Part shown: piece after piece, positions 59,247-64,000 of the stretch | How positions within the stretch are numbered: position 1 is the stretch's first letter | How the letters are laid out: every line of letters starts with the position of its first letter | Source of the DNA: Burkholderiaceae bacterium | GTDB taxonomy: Bacteria; Pseudomonadota; Gammaproteobacteria; Burkholderiales; Burkholderiaceae_F | Assembly (NCBI GenBank): GCA_022843955.1 | Contig: JALHMQ010000011.1 | Span: 1 to 64,000 of the forward strand | Reading direction: 5' to 3' | Length of the DNA: 64,000 nt | Program-made: the position numbers and the translations under genes | Notes under the pieces: generated by a model | Databases searched by the model: none | What the model saw: only the letters and a program-made list of their open reading frames with translations | Told to the model about the DNA's origin: nothing

Positions 59247-59702
59247 GGGCGGGCGCGCGGGTGACGATCGACACCACTCGGCGCACAACCCTGCTCGGGG
59301 GCAACCGTCATGCCCCGCGCCGCGATGCGGGCCGCGCGGAAGAAGGAATCGGCAAGCAGGCGCCACGCCGTGCCCTGGCTGATCGCTGGTTCAGGCGGCG
59401 GTGAGACCGGTCGGTCGCAACTGCGCATCACGCCTGCGCTACCAAGCGGGATGCGGGTGGAGGCAGCGCACTGCCTCCACCCGCCCCACCGCTGCGCCCG
59501 CGGCGCCGTGGCGCCGTGGCGCCGCCCGACCCGTTGGCCGCACGGTCGGGCGATGTTCCGGCACACCGTCCTCTCCCCTGTGCCGTCTTGCATCGGCTTT
59601 CACGGGCGGTCGACTCGCCCTGGTGCCGCACGCCCGGCGTCGCATCCAGTGCGACGCATCAGGCGCCTCTCCTGCGGCTTTGCGTGACTTCTGGCGCTGC
59701 GC
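59247..59702. other. Intergenic region between the ABC and AsmA genes, with hairpin and short tandem repeat
   Basis: 456 bases without a supported gene. It contains the 14-base hairpin described separately and a run of about three 8-base units (GGCGCCGT) at 59502-59524. It should hold the AsmA promoter (minus strand) and the ABC gene 3' end. Confidence 0.6.
59453..59484 (-). repeat. Perfect 14-base inverted repeat with a 4-base loop
   Basis: GCGGGTGGAGGCAG, loop CGCA, CTGCCTCCACCCGC. It lies about 220 bases past the ABC gene stop and about 207 bases before the AsmA start on the same strand. No U tract follows, so it is either a strong RNA structure or a protein-binding palindrome rather than a classic terminator. 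Confidence 0.85.
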
Positions 59703-61595
59703 TCAGCCGACCCGCAACGTGTGCATCGGCGCGCGCTGCGGATCGCCTGACTGCTCGACCGCGTTCAGCGTCGCCGGTGCGGTCCGCAGCATCAGCGCGC
59801 GGAAAGCTGGCTGGCGCGCGAGCAGATCGCCCATGCTGCCGGCGTCCACCACCCGGCCCTGGTCCATCAGCACCACGCGATCGAACTTGTCGAGCAGCGA
59901 CAGGCGGTGCACGGAGGCGATCAGCACGCCATCGGGCCGGGCTCGCGCCAGTTGCTCGTACACCCGCGCTTCGGTGGCCTGGTCCAGCGCACTGGTGGGC
60001 TCGTCGAGCAGCAGGATCGGCCGGTCGCCGGCGGCCAGCAGGCCACGCGCGAGCGCCAGCCGCTGACGCTGCCCGCCGGACAGGTTGACGCCGCGCTCGG
60101 TGATCGCGGTCTCCAAGCCGTCGGGCAGGGCGTCGAGCACGCCATCGAATGCAGCGACCTCGACCGCGGCGTGGATCGCCGCGTCGCTGTGCTCGGCGCC
60201 GAAGGTGAGGTTCTCGCGCAGGGAGCCCTCGAACACCTCGTACTCCTGCGGGATCAGGGTGGCGATCGCGCCGAGATCCTTCATCTTGAGCTGGGCGACA
60301 TTGTCGACCATGTAGTGGCCGTGCAGCGGTGTGTACAGACCGGCCAGCACGCGCAGCAGCGTGCTCTTGCCCGAACCCGAGCCGCCGACCACGGCGATCT
60401 TCTCGCCGCGCCGGAGCATCAAGGACACGCCGCGCAGCGCCGGGCGCACGCCATCGGGACGCAGGTAGTCGAAGTCGAGCCCGAGCACGGCGATCTCTTT
60501 CCACGCCGTGTCGGCGGGGCCGACCGATGCGCTGGCCTCCTGCGCCTGCCAGATCGGATCGGCACTGGCGTAGTTGGTCGCAATGCGGGCGAAGTTCTGG
60601 AAGTGCGCCGCGAGCGAACCGAGCACGCCGCCGGCCTGCTGCGCATACTGGTACACCATGAACACGCTGCCCAATGCCAGCACGCCACTGCTGCCATAGC
60701 TGCCCCAGGCGAACAGGGCAACCAGCGACCAGGTCAGGCTCACCGTCAGCAGATCCACGGCGCACCACTTGAACTCGGTCAGCAGGATGGTCTTGCGCAG
60801 AGGCACGAAGACTTCCTGCAGCCGGCGTGACAGCAGGGTGCGTGTCGCGGTCTGCAGGCGCAGACTCATGACGGTGGAGATGTTGCCGAGAAACTCGAGC
60901 AGTCCGGCCGAGTAGCGGCGTTCGGCCTGGTTCTCCTGCGCCGCGTAGCGCATCAACCGGCGATCGAAATGCACGATCACTGCGGCGACCACGGCGTAGC
61001 CGGCGATGGCAACGCCGCCGAGCGTGTCGGACAACAGCCACAGCGCGATCACCGGACCGCAGATGTTCACGAAGTTCTGCAGGTAGATGAACTGGTTCTG
61101 CGCGAAGTCGAACAGGCCGCTGCTGGCCATGCCGACGCGGTGCAGGACCTCGCCGGAGTGATGGCGGTTGTGCCAGGCCAGCGGCAGGCGCGAGGCGCGC
61201 GCATACAGCGTGTCGGCTACGCGCGTGCGCACGTGCACGCCGACGCGCCGCTCGATGATGCGACCGGGTCCATGCAGCGTCCATGATGCGATCACGGCGC
61301 CGAGCACGCCGGCGATGTAGACCCCGGCATTCGCCAGCATGCGGTCGCCGCCAGCCTGGATCGCGTTGATCGCCTGCCCGGCCAGGTACGGCACGCCGAG
61401 CTTCAGCAACTGTGACGTCACGAGCAAGGTCGTGGCCAGCGCCAGTTGCAGGCGGGCGCCGCGCGCGAAGTGCCACAGATGCCGATACAGCATTGCGTAG
61501 CTGGGCGTCTCTTTCTGCGACGGCGTGATAGCGGCAGGTGCAGGCGCAACGCTGGACGGGACGAGCGTGGGGCAGGGGGAGACTTTAGGAGGCAT
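59703..61595 (-). CDS. ABC transporter, fused permease and ATPase (exporter type)
   Basis: A 630-residue half-transporter from ATG 61595; the frame extends to 61658 and an ATG at 61493 (MLYRHLWHFARG) is also possible. Residues 45-350 carry six membrane segments with the exporter coupling pattern. The ATPase has Walker A GGSGSGKST, Q-loop LIPQEYEVFEG, signature LSGGQRQRLALARGL, Walker B ILLLDEPTSALD and H-loop ASVHRLSLL. It should work as a homodimer exporting a lipid, peptide or drug; the substrate is unknown. It is a stand-alone gene behind a terminator on its upstream side. Confidence 0.92.
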   Translation of the reverse strand: MPPKVSPCPTLVPSSVAPAPAAITPSQKETPSYAMLYRHLWHFARGARLQLALATTLLVTSQLLKLGVPYLAGQAINAIQAGGDRMLANAGVYIAGVLGAVIASWTLHGPGRIIERRVGVHVRTRVADTLYARASRLPLAWHNRHHSGEVLHRVGMASSGLFDFAQNQFIYLQNFVNICGPVIALWLLSDTLGGVAIAGYAVVAAVIVHFDRRLMRYAAQENQAERRYSAGLLEFLGNISTVMSLRLQTATRTLLSRRLQEVFVPLRKTILLTEFKWCAVDLLTVSLTWSLVALFAWGSYGSSGVLALGSVFMVYQYAQQAGGVLGSLAAHFQNFARIATNYASADPIWQAQEASASVGPADTAWKEIAVLGLDFDYLRPDGVRPALRGVSLMLRRGEKIAVVGGSGSGKSTLLRVLAGLYTPLHGHYMVDNVAQLKMKDLGAIATLIPQEYEVFEGSLRENLTFGAEHSDAAIHAAVEVAAFDGVLDALPDGLETAITERGVNLSGGQRQRLALARGLLAAGDRPILLLDEPTSALDQATEARVYEQLARARPDGVLIASVHRLSLLDKFDRVVLMDQGRVVDAGSMGDLLARQPAFRALMLRTAPATLNAVEQSGDPQRAPMHTLRVG

Positions 61596-62068
61596 CGCGT
61601 CGATGCGCACAGGGCGCCGCGTTTGAACCGTGTGGCGGCTCAGGTGAGTCGGAAACAAGCGTCGGTTAACGACGTCGTGATGACTCGGTGCACAGGATGC
61701 CGAAAATTTCGCGCCCGTCTGTAATTGCTACAAGCGGATTTGCGCAAAGGCAGAGGATGACCGGCGTGGCATTCGCGACGCGAGGACACGCAGACAAAAA
61801 AAGGCCCCGCCACGGGGGCGGGGCTCGTCGGATCACTGCAAGCAGTGGCCCGGTGAGGAAAAGAGCGGGTGGAGTGAGGGGAGAGATATCCACCCGGAAC
61901 GTCTTTCGACATTCACCCAGACGCGGCAGACTGGGCCTCGGTTCACAACGAGCAATGACAGTGCCTGGGGGCAGGATTCCGCGGCGGGCCTACATGAGTG
62001 CGTGATCGCAGCGTTGCGTAGGGCAGCGCAGCGTCGTGGCCGAAGCCCAGCGGTAAGGACCGGCGTGA
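61596..62068. other. Intergenic region upstream of the ABC gene
   Basis: 473 bases with no supported gene. It contains one strong minus-strand terminator (61796-61824). About 245 bases between that terminator and the next minus-strand gene are transcribed without coding potential, as a long 3' untranslated region or a small RNA. Confidence 0.55.
61796..61824 (-). terminator. Intrinsic terminator, minus strand
   Basis: On the minus strand GCCCCGCC, loop CCCGT, GGCGGGGC, then C and seven T. It ends transcription coming from the small charged protein gene or from an unrecognised small RNA gene in the preceding 240 bases. Confidence 0.88.
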
Positions 62069-62467
62069 TCAGCGACGTCGGCGCAGAAAACGGCCGCGCC
62101 GGCGCGTGCTCGACTCGTCGCGACCGCGCACCGCACGGTTGCGATCAGGCTGGTCGGTACTGTCTCGCTCGTCTACCTCGGTGCCGCCGCCACCGGCGGC
62201 GGCAGGTCCGGATGTATCTGCGGGGGCATTGCTCGGTTCCCCGCTTTCGTCGCCGCCCTTCGAGCGCTGGCGTCCGATCTCCTCGGCTCGCTTCATGTCG
62301 GCTGCTTCGGCGGCATCGCGCGGCTTGGCTTCGCGCGCCAGTCGCTCGCGCTCCCGCTCATCGTGTTCACCAACGAACTGGCGCTGATCTTCGTTGTAGC
62401 GCTTGGCCGACTCGCGGTCGCCTTCGCCCTGGTTCTCGGGGTTCGTGGGGTTCTTGGGAGTCGTCAT
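62069..62467 (-). CDS. Small, highly charged, disordered protein
   Basis: A 132-residue protein almost without hydrophobic residues. SAKRYNEDQRQFVGEHD is the part I recall in small stress-related Burkholderiales proteins. Then come a charged helix (AREAKPRDAAEAADMKRAEE), a Gly/Ala/Asp-rich stretch and a strongly basic tail (STRRRGRFLRRRR). It is probably a disordered nucleic-acid or stress-associated protein. The function is unknown. It lies downstream of the BON-domain gene on the same strand. Confidence 0.65.
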   Translation of the reverse strand: MTTPKNPTNPENQGEGDRESAKRYNEDQRQFVGEHDERERERLAREAKPRDAAEAADMKRAEEIGRQRSKGGDESGEPSNAPADTSGPAAAGGGGTEVDERDSTDQPDRNRAVRGRDESSTRRRGRFLRRRR

Positions 62468-62619
62468 CTGTACATCTCCAAAGTGCGGCGGACGGTCCGC
62501 CGACCGTGTCGCTGTGCAAAAACGAGGCGCGACTTCTCGTGTGGGGGCGAGCGCGTCTGCGCAGTTGCGCCACGAGCCGGTGATCTGCGGTACGCCGTTA
62601 ACGTGACACAGCGTCCGGC

Positions 62620-63054
62620 TTACTTCTTCATCGTGGTGCCACTGCCGTTTGCAGGCGTGACCGGGCCCCGCGCAACCGTGATGTCGTTGCGCACGCTGCG
62701 CACGCCCGCGACACTCGTTGCCAGTTGCTCGGCGCGCTGCTTCTCGGCGGCGGTCTGGGCAGAGCCGGTCAGCGTGACCGAACCACTGCTGGTATCCACA
62801 TTGATCGACAGGCCCTTGACCTGATCGTCGGCAAGCAGCGACGACTTCACCTTGGCGGTGATGCCTGCATCGTCGATCGCCTGGCCGGTGCGTTCGGCCG
62901 CCTTCTCCGCGCCTGCGGCGGCACTGCCGGCGGCCTGCGACGTCTCCGTGCGCGCCCCCTGACGATCAGTCGGACTGCAGGCCGCGAGTGCGGCAACAAT
63001 CGACGCAGACAGGAACACGCGTGGCAGGGTGAGGGTCGGGGTGGATCGCTTCAT
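62620..63054 (-). CDS. BON-domain lipoprotein (OsmY-like)
   Basis: A 144-residue protein from ATG 63054. A signal ending in the lipobox LAAC gives a lipid-anchored envelope protein. A helical Ala-rich linker follows, then one BON domain (ITAKVKSSLLADDQVKGLSI, VDTSSGSVTLTGSAQTAAE, VAGVRSVRNDI). BON domains bind membranes and are common in osmotic-stress proteins. The longer upstream frame to 63444 overlaps intergenic sequence without similarity. TTGTCATG gives only a weak ribosome site (AAGGAGTTGTC upstream, with AGGAG 6 bases away). Confidence 0.88.
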   Translation of the reverse strand: MKRSTPTLTLPRVFLSASIVAALAACSPTDRQGARTETSQAAGSAAAGAEKAAERTGQAIDDAGITAKVKSSLLADDQVKGLSINVDTSSGSVTLTGSAQTAAEKQRAEQLATSVAGVRSVRNDITVARGPVTPANGSGTTMKK

Positions 63055-63467
63055 GACAACTCCTTGCGGAAAGAGGAAAGGACGGAGCGCACTCGCAACG
63101 GTGCTCTCGCGCTGTTGCGTTGGGTGTAGGGGAGGCGGTACCGGTGGCGGATCCTGAATCGGCCTGGGCGGCACGTCGCCAGGGTCACGCACGCCGGGAG
63201 GGTGCGGCTGGGGAATCGGATCAGCCGGGTCGGCGGGTGGCATCCAGCCAGGAGGGACCTGTTGCATCGACGGCGCCCTTGCGTGATCTGTAAGAGAAGC
63301 CAAGTCGGCAATACGCATGCCCGTGCAGCGATCCATGCCGGCAAGCGGTGTTGGGTGGGTGGGTGGCAGAACCAAGTGTTGCAGCGGCAGGCACACACGA
63401 TGCTGTGATTGCTTTTCCCCGCTTACCTTGCGAGCCGGCGTCACGTCGGCCGATTGGAGTCCCCCTC
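63055..63467. other. Divergent control region between the BON-domain and bacterioferritin-like genes
   Basis: 413 bases without a supported gene; the open frames across it read Pro/Arg-rich and have no start signals. It should carry the promoters of both flanking genes. No clear operator could be fixed. Confidence 0.55.
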
Positions 63468-64000
63468 ATGGCAATCACGAGCAGCATCGATCAGGAGCCG
63501 CAAGGCAGTACTCAGGCACCGGCTCACCCGCCCGTCTCCGCGCCGGGTCAGCTGAGCGATGTCGCCACGCTCAGGCAGCGTGCACGGCAGTCGATCGAAG
63601 AGGGCGCGGTGACGCCTGGCTACGACGCCGATCGCGGCACCGTGCTGCGCCTGTTGAACGAGGCGCTGGCGACCGAACTGGTGTGCGTGCTGCGCTACAA
63701 GCGGCACTACTTCACTGCGAAGGGCGCCGATGCGCAGGCGGTGGCAGCCGAGTTCCTCGAGCATGCCAAGGAGGAGGAAGAGCACGCCGATCGGATTGCC
63801 GAGCGCATCGTGCAACTGGGGGGCGAGCCGGACTTTTCGCCGCACGGCCTGGCGGAGCGCAGTCACGCCGAGTACGTGGCCGGCAACACGCTGCGCGAAA
63901 TGATCCGCGAGGATCTGGTGGCCGAGCGCATCGCAATCGAAAGCTATCGCGAGATCGTGCGCTACCTCGCGGATCGTGACCCGACCACGCGACGCATGAT
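63468..64000 (+). CDS. Bacterioferritin / ferritin-like protein, 3' end beyond the window
   Basis: ATG at 63468 opens a frame that stays open to the window edge (177 codons). After a 35-residue polar start the sequence is ferritin-like: LNEALATELVCVLRYKRHYF, AAEFLEHAKEEEEHADRIAE (with the ExxH metal ligands), QLGGEPDFSPHGL and LVAERIAIESYREIVRYLAD. These are the first three helices of a ferroxidase four-helix bundle. It stores or detoxifies iron in the cytoplasm. The last helix and stop are missing because of the window edge. It may respond to stress like its BON-domain neighbour; that is inference. Confidence 0.88.
   Translation, partial: MAITSSIDQEPQGSTQAPAHPPVSAPGQLSDVATLRQRARQSIEEGAVTPGYDADRGTVLRLLNEALATELVCVLRYKRHYFTAKGADAQAVAAEFLEHAKEEEEHADRIAERIVQLGGEPDFSPHGLAERSHAEYVAGNTLREMIREDLVAERIAIESYREIVRYLADRDPTTRRM

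Overview
The window is high-GC bacterial chromosome, most likely a betaproteobacterium of the Burkholderiales. The block ftsK - lolA - rarA - serS - tRNA-Ser and the block acs - DUF4212 - sodium:solute symporter are gene orders I associate with that group. That assignment is inference from gene content, not a database result.

Host backbone, left (1-12.7 kb). A gene cut by the window edge, a GNAT acetyltransferase, a small membrane protein, a fragment of a nucleotide-sugar epimerase and a lipoprotein come first. A three-gene minus-strand signalling operon follows: an intact LytS-type histidine kinase, a second kinase that has lost its phospho-acceptor His and N-box Asn, and a LytTR response regulator. 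Then come ftsK, three palindromic REP-like repeats, lolA with a TTG start and a Tat-like signal, an FKBP isomerase, rarA, serS and tRNA-Ser(CGA).

Mobile element (12,707-45,593, about 32.9 kb). It sits in the 3' end of tRNA-Ser(CGA), bounded by a 14-bp direct repeat (12693-12706 and 45580-45593). The intrinsic terminator that should follow the tRNA now lies 33 kb away, just past the right repeat. In order the element carries: a tyrosine integrase with an ADP-ribosyltransferase-like C-terminal extension; two excisionase/AlpA-like regulators behind 19-bp iteron-like repeats; a replication module (primase-type zinc finger, RecA-fold helicase, lambda-O-like protein with a candidate internal origin); a DUF5681-type protein; several unknown proteins; and one 3773-residue polyvalent protein with two HExxH zincin motifs, a RadC/JAB motif, a pyrophosphatase-like domain and an LPD38-like C-terminus. 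I see no large terminase, portal, capsid, tail, relaxase or conjugation gene. It therefore looks like a satellite-type or otherwise incomplete replicative element. The right third is cargo: a type IIG restriction-modification enzyme, several helical proteins with Rx4-6H (HEPN-like) motifs, a zinc-finger protein, a secreted nuclease, a lipoprotein and a membrane protein. This is plausibly a defence region.

Host backbone, right (45.6-64 kb). pgi and acs are divergent. acs is followed by a YggT-like membrane protein, a TPR protein and the two-subunit sodium:solute symporter, which suggests an acetate uptake and activation neighbourhood. Next are a NERD-helicase, a DksA-like protein, a peroxiredoxin-glutaredoxin hybrid, an AsmA-like protein, an ABC exporter, a small charged protein, a BON-domain lipoprotein and a bacterioferritin-like gene cut by the right edge.

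The observations most worth following are the capsid-less element and its giant protein, two small out-of-frame ORFs embedded in that protein's gene, the integrase fusion, the HEPN-like cargo cluster and the degenerate histidine kinase.
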